64,000 nucleotides of DNA from Incurvaria masculella. Its lineage: Eukaryota > Arthropoda > Insecta > Lepidoptera > Incurvariidae. Below the pieces are notes generated by a model that saw only the letters and a list, made by a program, of their open reading frames with translations, was not told where the DNA came from and did not search any database. Position 1 is the first letter of the stretch, and each line of letters begins with the position of its first letter. The translations under genes and the position numbers were made by a program. Location of the stretch: the NCBI GenBank assembly GCA_946894095.1, contig OX335651.1:10004501-10068500 (forward strand). Reading direction: 5' to 3'. This document shows positions 23,021-38,000 of the stretch, one piece after another.

Positions 23021-26000
23021 GTACGTTAAATAAATACAGATAAAGTTATACTTTAGCCACGATACACTTTAGGATACCATTTTTACTGGGTATGAATTGG
23101 TTTAATTAACGCAAACGCACATAGGAGGAGGATGCTGATTCCGTTGTAGGTGTGGTGATCAAGTACTTCTAAAGGGGTTGACTATAGCACCGTCCAGGCG
23201 CCTTGTATCGTATCAGCTTGGAGTACATGCAGCCTTCTACTTTGCCTTACTAATTATTAGTAGTACCTAATACTTATTGTTTTAATAACCATATATCAAC
23301 CTCGTTTTATTACTTGCATCTTTTAATTTACTAAATCGGAAATTAAATAGTTTTGATTTGAAATTATTTTTTACTTACCAACAAACAATGGTAGATCTGA
23401 AAACATGCTTGTCCAATAATAAACTGTTTCAAATAAAAATTAAGTGGGTTTGTTTGGCCATCGGCCACAAGATCTTCACTACGTTGTGGAGGTTGTGTAG
23501 CGCCGCTCGCTTTGTTTCTGACCTGTGCAATCTTTTGGCTCCATTAAATCACTACAGGACAGACGGAAAACAATATGTAGGTAATGGGTGGGGCAATTAT
23601 GTAGAAATCAATTACCTAATTCTGCCACAATGTCTATCACATTGTGTTAATATGTGTGCTGAAATTACCTTACATTGTCAAAAATTTAGCAAACAGTAAA
23701 ATATAAACCCTAAAAGAAAAACTACGTTGAGTAATAGTTTGGGATTATTTGAAAAAGAAAACTTACTGATTCACAAGGAAACTTTATTAGTATAGTAATA
23801 AAAATATTCAGGAACATGTCGAATTGGTGCAATGGCCGTTGGTCCATTCGAAATTCTTTATCTTGCTCTAATGCAACGTACAACAAGCTGTGAGCCGTAG
23901 ACACATCAAAATACTCTCATGGCAATGTAAATGTTTCCCCACCATGCGCCTTTTATACAGGCACGTGATTGTTGAACTGGCTAATCATAAAATATGACAA
24001 ATCCGAGTGCAGTGCCTATAGATGAAGCCTATTGATGTTGAATAAATAATAAATTATAATCATATAAAAGGCCAATGCGCTTACCTGCTCTTTAATGACA
24101 TTGTACTTGTTAGGGCACCATGGAAGGATTATGTGGCACAAGAATAGTTAATTTTGCAGGAAAAGGTATCGAAGACAATTTACTTGTGCATCTGTCCAGC
24201 CAAACGATAAAAGAGAAGTGACAAAAGAAAACTGTGAACGTAGGTTCATACATTGTTGATTCGAAATATTAGAAAAAACTTGTGGAGATTTTTTTGCTCT
24301 ACCTCCAAGGGCACACAAAATTAATTTACGGTGCACATACGAAAACTGGACAATAAAGTGGTATTTTTTTATAGTTCTGGACATTGATGACTTACCTAGA
24401 CCACATGTTCTGTGTAAGTTATGTTATTAGCCTATGGCACTACATTCCTGACAGATTTAGGTGCCATTGCAGGCCCTTAGATTTATTAAGTGCGGCTACA
24501 CTGAACTGGATGGATAACGTGAACAAATTTAAATTGCAGCTTTGACCATCCTTCATTAACTCAACCTGGGTGGGTTTATCTTCCCCGTCTGGTAAGAAGA
24601 ATTGAGGATGCACAATTTTATACAGAGTACCCCTGAAGTAAACGACATTTTTAAAAAAGTACACATTTCAATCTCCAAATATGAGAAAAAGGCTTCCACA
24701 TCCTTTTTTGTACCTGTGTACTTATAGATTTTGTTGTCTCTCGACAGAGTATGGATACTCCAAGTACTACTACGATTATGAATGCAACGAGCCTCTGCTG
24801 CACACTGCTCACCTCTCCGCCACGTCTAGCATGAGGGACCGTGGTCCAGAGAATGCTCGGCTTGATGGTGAGGCCCGACAATACAAACATTTCTGTTGCT
24901 TTGGGAATCGATGCTATTACACCATTGGTCAGTGGTTGTATTGTTCCATTCAAGCTGAAGCAAACAGTTTTGGTTGCATCAGCTTTGCTGTGATTACATT
25001 TATACAGGTTATTTGATATGTCATGGATCAAACTAAAAGTGGAAAGATAGAGATCATTTGTAAGCAAAGTCACCTAAAATATGGTTACCTATCTATAAAT
25101 ATGGTTACCCAATTTTCAATGGTTTGAGGTTGTAGCAAACTTAATATTCCATGGGAAAATAAATATGACAAAACCAGATGATTACTGTAATAAGAATGCA
25201 AAGGTCATGAAATATTTTTTACTGTAAGATTGAATGACCTTTCCGTTCATGTTATAATATTTAACCATACGTTTTTTAATATTTTTTATTTATTCCATGC
25301 AATTTTAAATTAGCTATTACTCCTAAACCATTGATGATTGTGTAAACATAAATGAAGTGATTTTGATGGCAAATGACCTCCGCTTCACCACTTTTCGTTT
25401 GATGCAGGACTTATTAAACAGTCTATAATGTGAGTATAGGTGTGATTTAAGTTTGAGAAATGTTGGTTTATAAAGCTTATAGTGGTCCAAAAACCCGAAA
25501 TAAGGTACTTCTAAAAAATTTTTTTGTCAGACAATGTAAACAGTACAGTATACATCTACAAAATATCTGTTCTGTAAAACAGTTCCGACAAAAGTCACTC
25601 AACTTATTTGCTGGACTATTAGTCCATTAGAATGCTTTTGCCCAAGTTTTTTAAAGATGTTTATATCACATATGCACTACTATTAAGCATGGCTAGATAC
25701 TTTAATTATGTAAGACCATGCAGTCAAACCGTCTGATGCTGCATTGACATCAGGTAGTTGGACTATGGGTCGCACAGGTGCGATTTCTTGATGCATCCAT
25801 GTAGAAAATGTCGTAACCTGCCTTTCAAATCTTGGTTGCCTGCAAAACATCTTGATGGTCAGGCCTTTCTCACATGGGGATATTTACCAGCTCGGCAAAT
25901 GTGATGCAAAACATAGGTCGCCTACGGTATGCCACTCTAACAAGATAGTTTTCCTACATGGTGCTACCCAAATGAAACTATGATGGGTATGTTTTTTTTG

Positions 26001-29000
26001 TAAAGTCTTCCAGTGTGCTCGTATTACGATGTCAAGTGATTGAGCAACACACGAAATAAAAGAAAATTCTGGGTGCCTGCCAAAGAATGAAGATAAGGCC
26101 GGTGACAGAATACTGAAGCAAACCCAGAAAATAATATATGGCAGAAATTCACAAACAACGCATAGCTTACCTGGACAAAACCTCATTAACTTGCAAATAT
26201 CGGTGTGAGATGGGCCTTATCCAGTGTTTATTAAAATGTGTATCTAGAATGCATTAGGTACTGTTACATTTTGTATTATTTATTATTTGGTTACTTTGCT
26301 ATGTATTGTGTTATTTAAAAATATTTGTGTGTTCTGTGTGTGTGTTGTTTTTGTCAAGCTTCATGTAGTATTTTTTTTCACTTTATCAATTTTCAGTGAT
26401 AATAAGTTGAAAGGTCATAGGATTGCTAGTCCCAATTAAGTTAATCGCATGTGTACATATTTATGGAGACACATATCTAATAAAAGGGATGATACAGTAC
26501 TATAAAGAATCATTCCATTCTTCTCAGGTGCCCACGCTCACTAAGACGAGAGTGATAAAAACAATAAATTCAGTGAGACAAATAATCAACATTAAAATGG
26601 CAAACCAGAGAAGCATTCGTTGGGCCTTTAATGTAACTAACTGGGTGCCGACCGAGGCTGATATAGTGCTGGCATCCACATGCATACAGCCAGAGGAAAG
26701 GCTACGTATAGCCCGATTTCACTTTCAAAATGATGCAAAATCATCGCTCGTCGGACGACTTCTGATGAGAAAGTATGTCCATTTAGCCGCGGGCATTCCA
26801 TACGATGCTGTCCGTTTCGACAGGGATAATTTTGGAAAACCTATTCTTTCAAACGATTTTTCGTCCCCTCGGCCTAGTTTCAACATTTCACATCAAGGAG
26901 ACTTCGCGGTGCTCGCCGGGGAAGCCGCAGGCCATGATGTCGGAACCGACGTTATGAAGATTGAGCCGCCGGTTAATAAGAATATTGCCGACTTCTTCCG
27001 GATCATGCGGCGGCAGCTATCGGGCTGGGAGTGGGATACTGTCCGCAGCTATCCTACAGAGGCGGAGCAGATGGGAAATTTTTACCGATTCTGGTGCCTG
27101 AAGGAAAGCTACGTGAAGAATATCGGAATCGGCTTGAATGTGGATTTGGAGGACATTAGTTTCAAAATTAACACCCGCTACTTGAAAGTTGGAGAAATAC
27201 ACTCGGATACTGTTCTGTTTCTTAAGGGTTCGATGCTAGAAGGGTGGGTTTTCGACGAGACCCTGTTAGACGAGAAACACACGGCGGCAGTCGCTTCAAA
27301 GAGGAACCCTTTTGGCTGTGCACCCACTCCTTATTCTCATCTGAATTTTGAAGATCTGGTGAAAGAAGCAAAACCTTTTAACACCATTGATAAGAACTTT
27401 ACAGACGATTTCTTTAAGAAGCAACTAAAACATTTTTAACTTTTATTGAAGACATTTTCAATTTCATATGCCCAGTGATGGTGTTAGGTTAAGATAAGCG
27501 GTCTTTTTAGAGTTGGTGACCTAAATTTTAAAACGCGGTTTTAATTGTGTTTTGAACTGTATTACTGGACTTTACCCAACTCTGAATATGTTTTAATGTT
27601 TTAATAAAAGTAAGTTTGAAATGGGATTCCACTGTAATGTTTTTGCAAAATATTTAATCGTTTTTTAGCAGTAATAAAATGTGATTAATCATGATTGAGA
27701 AGTCTAACTTAATAATAACTCTCCTCACAAATCTAACTATATCATAGTGCATAATGTCCCACCAACCGAAGCGACCCCCTCGACTTACTGTAAATCGCTT
27801 GGCACGGAAGGTGTGAACGCGTGGTCGGCGTCGGACAACGATTTCGAGCAGCAGATCGTGATCGACCTGCGCACCACGATGAACGTGACGCGCATCGTGA
27901 CGCAGGGCCGCGCGCACTCGAGCGAGTTCGTGGAGGAGTATCGCATCAGCTACGGCACCAACGGGCTCGACTACGCCGACTACAAGGAGCCCGGCGGGGA
28001 GATCAAGGTAAAGCGTCGGCTTCACGACTGGGACGCTCCTGGAGGGACGCGCGACCTCACTTGCGACTAACCTGAGCGGGATTGGAAACTTCTTCTTTTT
28101 AGTTTTAGGTTGTTATTCTTTGCACTTTTATATGCTTGCATGGTCGTAGTTTGTTGTAGGTTGCCTTTTGTATGTATATTAATTATTAATTAATGAACCA
28201 ATTAAAGTGGGTCCATAAGTGATGCTCTCTGAACAAGAAGGGGTTTGTAAAATATTAAAAAAATCACTGTGCAGATTGATTTCTTTTTTTGCATTTAACA
28301 GAAATATCTGTAATATTCAGTGATATTTGTCGTAATTGTTTTTTTTTTTTGGAAAAACCAAAACATTGAATAATGACAGCAAATTTAACCCAGATAATTA
28401 GGAAAAGAAAACCATGAAGAAACAGATATTGAATAAAAATCTAATGAACTGGAACAATAAATTGATCACTTTTTAACAATTATCACGTCGAACAACAGTC
28501 AATATCTATGTAAATATTATTGGAACAATGATTTCAAATAACTGAGGAAATTTGATGAGAGGAATTTTCCGATTCTTATGGGCGCCACCTTAAAATGTTA
28601 TTGTTGGTAGATTTTCCTATTTTCTTCCAATGTATATAAATCTCTCTATATTACAATTAAAAATAATAACACTCCCCACATGTCGAGTCCCAACAATCCT
28701 ATCAAAAACATACAATCCGATTCATATAAGAATAGGCTGGTCAATAAGTGTGTTTGCGTCCACTGCTGGACATACGCCTCTCCATTTTTCCTACAACTAA
28801 TAAAAATAATATTCAACTAATAAAACAATGAAACTTTGGCACTATCGAGGACACCCGATGCAAACTAATCACATAAAACAAAACAGATAACCGTAGATAG
28901 CAAAGTATAGAATAAAGATAGCATAAAGTAGGGGGGCTGCTACTCGTGTCACTGTATATTCTGTGACTAGTAATTAATGTCATTCTGAAGTGTGTAGATT

Positions 29001-32000
29001 CGTGTGTTGTCTAGTGTTGGGAATGCAAAAACCGGCTAAGTGAGAGTCGGACTCGCACACGAAGGGTTCCATACCAACGTACAAGATTAAACACAAAAAT
29101 AAAAACACGTTCTTTGTATGGGGACCCCCTTAAATTATTATTATTTTCAAATTTTAACTTTTTTTTGTTATAGCGGCAAAATAGATACACACTCTGTGAA
29201 AATTTCAGCTGCCTACCTATTACGGTTCATGAGATACAGCCCTGTGACAGACGGACGGAAGGACAGCGGAGGCTTAGTAATAGGGATCCGTTTTCACCCT
29301 GTGGGTACGGAACCCTAAAAAGCAACAAAATAAAGAAACGCAAACGCATGTACGCACATGCTCGGATCAAACCTCGATTCTGATGGATGGAAAAAGCGTC
29401 AGACTTCCTTTGATATTGAAGAAAATGTTTCCCGTGCCTACCATATTTTCCCCCGCTAATTCAAGTGAAGTTAGTCACGAGCCCCGTCCTATTCTTATTT
29501 GAATCGCATTGTACATAAAACCCCTAACACAAACGTGAAATCCTTAACACAAACGTAACAAGCGCACTAAGCACGGTACTAACCCCGGTGGCGGTGAAGG
29601 GCCCCTCGCGTGGAGCCCGGTGGACAGCACGTACCACCAGCACCTGACGGCGAACCTGGGCGAGCGGCGCGAGGTGCGCGCGGCGTCGACGCGCGGCCGC
29701 CGCGACACCCACGAGTACGTCACGGAGTACGCACTGCAGTACTCGGACGACGGCGAGAGCTGGCTGACGTACACGACGGCCGACGGTGAGACGCAGGTAT
29801 ATTCGGAATGGTTGGTTCTTTTGTTTCAACTCGACTCCATTGCGCCTTGGCAGTAATACCGACTCGTATTGTATGCCGTGATGGGAAACGGCGTGTCGCT
29901 ATGCCGTAATTTTGTTTACGTGACGGGCGGCGTACGCCGACCTCTTAAGAACGGCCCGTAAGCTATGCTCCCCATACAAAAATAATTTACTAATCATTTG
30001 GAAACCGCTATTCAAATTAAATTGATATTTAATATCTAATATCGGGTAACAAATATCTGTGTCTGAACGCTTTTGTTGTTTTGAAAAATCCAAATCGAAT
30101 GAAATTAAAGCCAAAAGGTAATCTTCATACTAATTTTGTTTTCCCTGTGGTTTGACCCAGAAAACATTTACCGAAAAAACAAAGACATACAGACACAGAT
30201 ATTTGTAACCTTATATTAGGTACTAAATATCAAGTAAGTTGGAATAGTGGTTTTCAAATGAATAGTAAACTACGTTTGTATGGGAGGCGAAATTTTTGGA
30301 TGATTACGGGCCGACCTTAAGGTGCCTGACGACGCCCATGGGATTTAGAAATTTAGCAGCGGAAGCACAAATGAAAGTGGATACTTGTCGAGCTAGAGAG
30401 ATATGAACTTTAGTCGATGGTTCTTATCTGATGTGATAGCACAAATGGAAAGTGAGATTAATTTGTCGAGGTAGAGGGTTAAGATTGATTTAAAGTGGCT
30501 GAAAGCCTCATAACTCATTTGAATAAAAAAAAGCAATAGTTTTTATTCTTGATAAAATAAGACTATCATAATTATTATTTTGGATCTACACACAATCAGA
30601 ATTGTATGAGTGTGTGACAGTGAGATGTGAATGAGTGATTGGAAACATATTCTTGTACTAATATTTTTAAGCAAATAGAAAAGTAAAGCTGAATTACGTT
30701 TTTTCGTTTAATTGTTCGTTTTTCTATTCATTTAAAAAAAGAGTTAGAAAAACTAAGACATGATCTTTGTTTTTTGATGAAAAACAAACCTATGCCAACT
30801 GTGAAAAAAAAAATATAAACGATCTATCATTGTGTATGTAGAGATATTTTGTATTGTCATAGCCTGACTTGCAAGCATTTTGTCCAACATACCTAGTGCA
30901 GACATTTTAGAGGCTGCGGGCATTTCGATGTTCCATGCCATGGTATATACATATATAGCAGAGATGCTGATGCTTTACGAACTTACTTACATAACTTACA
31001 CCGTGAAACCAGCAAAACCTGGAAATACTTTTGTCACATAGAGCGGCCACAACCACACGGCGAAAGACGCGGTGGTTGACTGACAATTCTTATTTTATTA
31101 TTTTTATTGCCGACTGGCCTATGTATGCCATTTTATCCTACATGGATGAGTAAGTAGTCTTCCCATATTTATGAATAAAAATAAACTAAATATGCACGCA
31201 TCGGTGGTAGGAGCATTAAAGGCCATGTCTATTAACTAAAAATAAAGCAGTTTTGGTTGGTGTAGTAAGATTGTGGTAAGGACAAAGCAGCTCAGTACGG
31301 GATTTCGACTCTCGAAAACACTGGATTCGAGGTTAGTAAGTTAATTTATTTATCCACCTTGCACATGCAATCTCAGACTCGTATATTTAATTCCATATGC
31401 TGTTCTGCTTCCACTACTATTAACAAAGAAGATCCCTACGCTTGAGAGTATTATGTTTTTCTCAAAATTCTTTCTAATATTATCAATAAAAATTTACTGT
31501 CTACAGAAAATAACCGGAAAATGTGGCCTAGAGCAGCCTAAATTATGAAAATCCCCATGTAAACTACTACAAATTGGTGAAGACAATGTTACGTTCCCAG
31601 ATGTTCGTTGGAAACGACGACGGTAACAGCCAGCACAAGAACGAATTCGAGGTGCCGATCATCGCGCAGTACATCCGCGTCAACCCGACGCGCTGGCGCG
31701 ACAAGATCTCGCTGCGGCTCGAGCTCTACGGGTGCAACTACAGTGGGTGTCGTTCATATCTTGCCACATGTGAAATAAAATAAAATATTGTAAAAATTAA
31801 ATATTGCACAATAATACTACCATCAAAACTGTAAATTTTGGTTGTCGTCTCAAAATGTACATTTACATATTTCTCACAAATAAATAAGCTTCCCTCCTAA
31901 TCCTTAAGTGATGAATGACCTGTTTTAATAAATCCAATGCAATCAAGCGCTGATTAATGCATTTACACTAAAAATACGCATTTGGGGATCGAAATATCGC

Positions 32001-35000
32001 CAAAAACGCCTCACGTAATGAATGAATTTCAAATACGACGAGATTCCACCCATGTGCCCTCCCTTGCTAAACATGTTTGATATGAGTCATAGATGACATT
32101 CTGTCTGAAAATTGACTCGTTCTGGCTGTTGATAATTTCCCCTTTACTCACCCATTTCCAGTTGCCGATCTGATGTCTTTCAACGGCTCATCTCTCGTGC
32201 GATTAGACTTGCTCCGTGACCCAATCTCCGCCTCGCGAGAGAGCATTCGTTTCCGATTCAAGACTTCGACGGCGTCCGGCGTGTTGCTGTACTCGAGGGG
32301 CACTCAAGGCGACCTCGTAGCTCTGCAGCTCAGAGACAACAAGCTTCTGCTCAGTGTTGACCTAGGTGAGAGATTCCCTGCTGGTAGTTTTTCAGGTTCC
32401 GCAGGTAAAAACCGAAGTCACTTTAGTATAGTTAAACGGTCTGTTCATGTCAGAACACTATATGCCATAGCTCGCAGCCGATGCCGATATCAATACAGCT
32501 TCATACCGTTTTCACAAGTGAGATAAGTGATGTAATTATTTTAGCGAGTTTAATATTCGAATCAATGCCAAAACAAACCAAATTCTCTTACTGTTTTTTT
32601 TTATGGACATGGATGGCTAACGCCACACAACTACCGTTATGATATTAGCCCAATACAACACATTCCCGAAGGAATTGGTGCCATGCAAGGACCTTCCCTT
32701 TATGAGCACGGCTACATTACAACTGGATGGAAATTTCATTGCCGCTTCAACCATAGTTTCATTCAATGCGGTGGTACCAACCCGGGCGGGCTTAACCCTA
32801 CCACCTACTTAGGGGAAGGGAATCTACAGTTTTACATGAATTCCGAACCATGTAACAGCTCGCATTCGTAATGAAATGCAAACTGCAAACATACATACAT
32901 ATTCCAAAGGTTTAATAAACGAAACATTGTAAACTTTAGGTGTTTCACCTCTAACTGCGCCCCATCCATGCAACGATACTGTATTCAGCGAGATTCCTGC
33001 CTGTACCGCCACGTAACATGAATGGGTTGCACGCGCAGGCTGGGGGCGACCGACGTCGCTGTCGGTGGGCAGCCTGCTGGACGACAACATCTGGCACGAC
33101 GTGGTGGTGTCGCGCAGCCGCCGCGAGCTCGTGTTCCTGGTGGACCGCGTGATGGTGCGCGGACAGATCCAGGGGGACTTCAGTAGACTGGACCTCAACA
33201 GAGCGGTGTGTAACCTTTTACCAATGAACTGCTGCTCGGCTTGTTGCATAAGAAAGGAAATTCTTATTTGTGATGCACACCTCTCCTTTTGCGTAGGAAG
33301 TGAAAACTCAAAATAACTGTTAAATATTTTTTTGTAAAATTTAAGTGTAATTATAGTTTATTTGAAAATCTAGATTTAAGTGAGTCTCTTGCCATGATAA
33401 GGACAGATAATGAACTTTTTATGATTGAATTTTAATTGTATTTAATTGTAATCGTAAATGTTTGACGATTCCAAGTGTTCCCTGCGTGCCAACGGAGGAT
33501 TAATAAATACAAATACCTATTTTCTCTTGAATTTTCAAAAGCTCGGGCTTGTAATGAAAATTATTAATCTCAATAACTTTGCTTGCCTATTCGAAAACAA
33601 GCCTGTTGAAATACTTGCATGTTGAAAACATTTGGTTTTGAACCCATAACATCTCGCATGAGAGCCCCTCTAGCCCCTCTCTAGTTTGAGAATAAAATAT
33701 ATACAGACTTGTCTATGAGCATGAACATATATTTTTGGGATATGCAGGGTATGTGTAAAAAAAAAGAAAATCCCTAGATGCAGCGAACTGTGTGTGTGAG
33801 GCACTTGGTGAGGGATGGGATAGCTTCTCTGCGTTAACTTATATCATATGATTGTTGACAGCTGTACATCGGTGGCGTTCCGAACATGCAAGAGGGCCTG
33901 GTGGTGACACAGAACTTCACGGGATGCATCGAGAATTTCTATCTCAACTCCAGCAACGTTATCCAGGAGCTGAGACAAGCGTACGATGTCGGGGAGGCAC
34001 TGCGCTACCAAAAAGTCAACACGTTCTACTCTTGTCCTGTAAGTCGACCCACCTATTCGCCTAGGACCTGCCCAAGTCTCCATTAACATTTTTGTTATTT
34101 AGTATATGTTGCCTACATCTGCACGGCTATATTAGTGCAAATTAATTTGACTAACAAAATTTCAATGATTGTAGGATCATACCTAAAACAAGTGATGTTT
34201 TAGTTTCATTTCATTTCATTTATTTAAATTTTTGGTAGTCAAACTACACCAAGTTAAGTCACAAAGATCCGCGGATTCAATCAACCCAGTAAAGAAGAAT
34301 GCAAAGAAACTTCACGGGTTTACGTAACATATTTTTCCGTCCACAATTATGAAATACATACTTAGATTTAAATGCTACTGCCAAACAATTCCTTGGCAGA
34401 ACAGATTAAGGCAAAGAACAAAGAACAATAGAAACAGCAACCCTCAGTTTAAGTTACTTACAACTAATAAAGTTGTTGTAAATTATATAAATTAATATAA
34501 AGCATTACAAGTATACTCTGGTGTAAAAACCGTCGTCACCTTAACCTATGTCGTAGCAGTAAGGTCGCGCGTAGCGGTTTTGCCTTGTGATTTTAATATT
34601 TGTTCGTGACATTAGTAAGCTGTAAGCTGATGCCTTCAATTTAAAATGAGTGCAATTGATTTTTAAGGTGACCCAACCCGCTCATCTCCCCATACAAAAG
34701 GGGAAAGAAGATCACACTCATATTTCTTGTCAGAGATCCAAAATTTTGCTCAAAAAAGCTTTATTCGATCGAACTAGATGTCTGATGACCATTGGCATTG
34801 TAAAATTATGTTTGGTTTCCAAGTTATAAGGTCCGAAAGTTAGAATTTTTCGCGCGTTTTATACAATAACTTTGGAGGTGGATTGCGCAATGATAAAGTA
34901 AGAACATCGTATAAAGATTAGTCATCAGACATAGCTTATTTAAGCAAGATTTATGATCTATTTGGTTTTTGTTAGATTTTTGACTACAGCGGTCGTGGTT

Positions 35001-38000
35001 TACTTTTTTACGACTTATAGCTAAGTCGTTTTGAAATTAAAATTTTCGTAAATCTTACCAAATCATACACTATGCACATTGTCTTTTTTGTGGACATGTT
35101 GCATCTTCCTCATCACGGAGCCTGTCTTATTCTTTGAAACAGAGAAGGTCCCAGAGCGCAACAGCACTGTTTTGTACCGTGCCCGCAAATGAGTTAGGCC
35201 CGCCGGGTTGGGCCGCCTTAAGTTAAAGTCTTCATGATAATATAGTTTTTTTTTATGCGACCTGATATGGATGGCTAATACCACACAACTACCGTTATGA
35301 TATTAGCCCAATACACCACATTCCCGAAGGAATTAGGTGCCATGCCAGGACCTTCCCTGTGTGAGCACGGCTACATTGAACTGAATGGAAAACACGGACA
35401 ATTTTTCATTGCCGCAACGACCATCTTTTCATCCAATGCGATGGTACCAACCCGGGCGGGCTTAAACCCTACCACCTACAGTTTTACATGGATTCCGAAC
35501 CATGGAGCAGCTCGCATTGGTGACGAAATGCACTTATCGAACTCGGAAAGAGAAAGACAGTGGCGCATGTCAGTATTGAACCCAGGCCTCTGGTACGCTA
35601 GGCCAGTCCCCGTGCCAGTAGGCTACGAGCCGCTCCAAGTCTAACTAAAGAGTTTTAAATCCATTTTTAAAAGATTTTCTGTATTGGCACTAATGAGTAG
35701 TGCTGTAGTATTTGGCAAAACACTGGCGGTAGGTAAGTGTTGCTCAGCCCACTAAAACATTGTTACAAAAAATGTTGTGGAAGTGCATTATATTATTATG
35801 CATAGGCTAGCAGCTTTACGCTGATGCTCCTATATCACAACACTAATTTATATATTAAGTTTAAGTTTTTTTAAGTTTATTTGTTTAAGGTATATATTTT
35901 TGAAGGAATTTATTGCATGGATACATTGAAGAATAATCTAGAGATAAAGAGTTGTCATTTCGCCCGCAGGAGCCGCCCGTGGTGCCGGTGACATTCCTCA
36001 CGCCCGGCTCGTACGCCAAGCTCCGCGGCTACGAGGGCTCCGAGTACATGAACGTGTCGCTGCAGTTCCGCTCCTATGAGACCACCGGCCTGCTCATCTA
36101 CCACGACTTCAAGTCCAAGGGATACGTAAAGGTGAGCACACCTAAATGTCGCATTCAGCAGCCGTTCGTCGTGCAGGAGCCGTTCGTTCCTAATCCTCAG
36201 CTCGAAAACTAAGCTGTGCTGCTACGAGCGCTCTGAGTACATGAACATATCGCTGCATTTCCGCTTCTGAGATCAGTGTCCTGCTCATCTACCACGACTT
36301 CAAGTCCAAGGGATACGTAAAGGTGAGCACACCTAAATGTCGCATTCAGCAGTCGTTCGTCGTGCAGGAGCCGTTCGTTCCTAATCCTCAGCTCGAAAAC
36401 TAAGCTGTGCTGCTACAAGCGCTCTGAGTACATAAACATATCGCTGCATTTCCGCTTCTGAGATCAGTGTCCTGCTCATCTACCACGACTTCAAGTCCAA
36501 GGGATACATAAAGGTGAGCACACCCGTGCATCTCTTTATCTGTCATTCATTCGATTGAACTGTTCATTCAAATCCAATAGGCAGTGACCATTCTGTCTAC
36601 TTGTCAGTCAGCGGGTTTGCGTCCACTGCTGGACATACGCCTCTCCAATTTTTCTCCAGTCCTCCCGGCCCTCGGCGGTACGGAACCACTGCTTTCCGCC
36701 GACGCACTTGATGTCGTCGTCCCACCTGGCGGGTGGTCTTCCCACACTCCGTTTTTCTATCCACGGCCGCCAGTGCAGGACACAGGTCCTTCAACGGTCG
36801 TCGTCTCTTCGGCTGACGTGACCAGCCCACTGCCATTTGAGCTTAGCCACCCGGTGTCTAATATCAACTACTTTGGTACGTCGGCAAATTGCCTCGTTAC
36901 GCACCATATCCCGTATCGATATTCCCAGCATGGCTCGCTCCATTGCTCGCTGGGCAATTTTCAACCTTTGGACAACGGCGACCGTCAGAGTCCATGTTTC
37001 ACACTCGTACGTCATAACCGGGAGGACGCACTGATCATAATGAAAATGAAATGAAATGAAATGAAATGAAATGAAATGAAATGAAATGAAAATGAAATGA
37101 AATGAAATGAAATGAAATGAAAATATTCTTTATTGCTTAAAACTATTACATAGTATGCAAAGGCGAGCTTATTGCCAAAGGCAATCTCTAACAGCTAACC
37201 TTAATATTAGAAAATATATTAAGAGGTAGCAAGAAACAATAAATTCCTTAAAACTAAGCACCATAATCACACTTATAAAACATTAGATAACTTAAAACTA
37301 TATAAACAGAAAATATTTGATTGATTTAATTGTTATAACATGTCAAGTACAAGGATTTTAATTTTACCTTAAAAATAGACAAGGAAGCACTTTCCCTAAT
37401 AGTAAGAGGCAATTGATTCCACAAACGTGCTGAGTGAACTGTAAAAGAACCCGAATAAGCAGTGGAAGAATGTGACGGAATAAGGAGCAGGAGATTATCT
37501 GCAGACCTAAGTGGTACACCATGAAAAGAGAGATATTTAAAGCGTTCTTTAAGATAAAGTGGGGATTTGGGATCATTTAAGATTAAGTAAAGAAGAGAGA
37601 GAACATGCATATTACGCCTCTGGCGAATATTAAGCCATTTTAGTTTCGCACGATAGGTGGATATATGATCAAACTTCCTCAAACCAAAGATATAACGAAT
37701 TCCATAATTAAGCAAGCGATCTAGTTTGTCTATATATCATATATTTTCATATATTCGGGTCTTTAGATTTGTCTGTCTACTTGATGGTTATCAATCGAAG
37801 GCAAAAAATAATTTTAATACTTCCTAATGTAGATCTCATGGTCAAACTAATACAAACAATTTGAATTTGAATTAAGTTTTAAAATTATTTTGTGACTGGC
37901 AAAGGTATGTTTGCCAGTTCTTATATGCATGGAAATATAGAGTATGCGACGTTTTTATTTATGACATAGACCTAGCATAACGATTCTTGACATGTTTAAG

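Larger units (their letters stand above)
28008..29599 (+). other. Intron between the alternative exons 3a and 3b
   Basis: It contains ACTAAC at 28066-28071 and the motif cluster before exon 3b. A short RTE-type relic (28752-28793, TTTGCGTCCACTGCTGGACA) and a full family B repeat are also present. No other coding signal was seen. Confidence 0.7.

Noticed and set aside
27654..28025. 123-codon minus-strand frame over Nrx-IV exon 3a
   Set aside because: Same reason: its composition follows the exon on the other strand, with no family resemblance.
29524..29829. Minus-strand frames opposite Nrx-IV exon 3b
   Set aside because: GC-rich exon shadow; the plus strand carries the discoidin motifs and proper splice sites.
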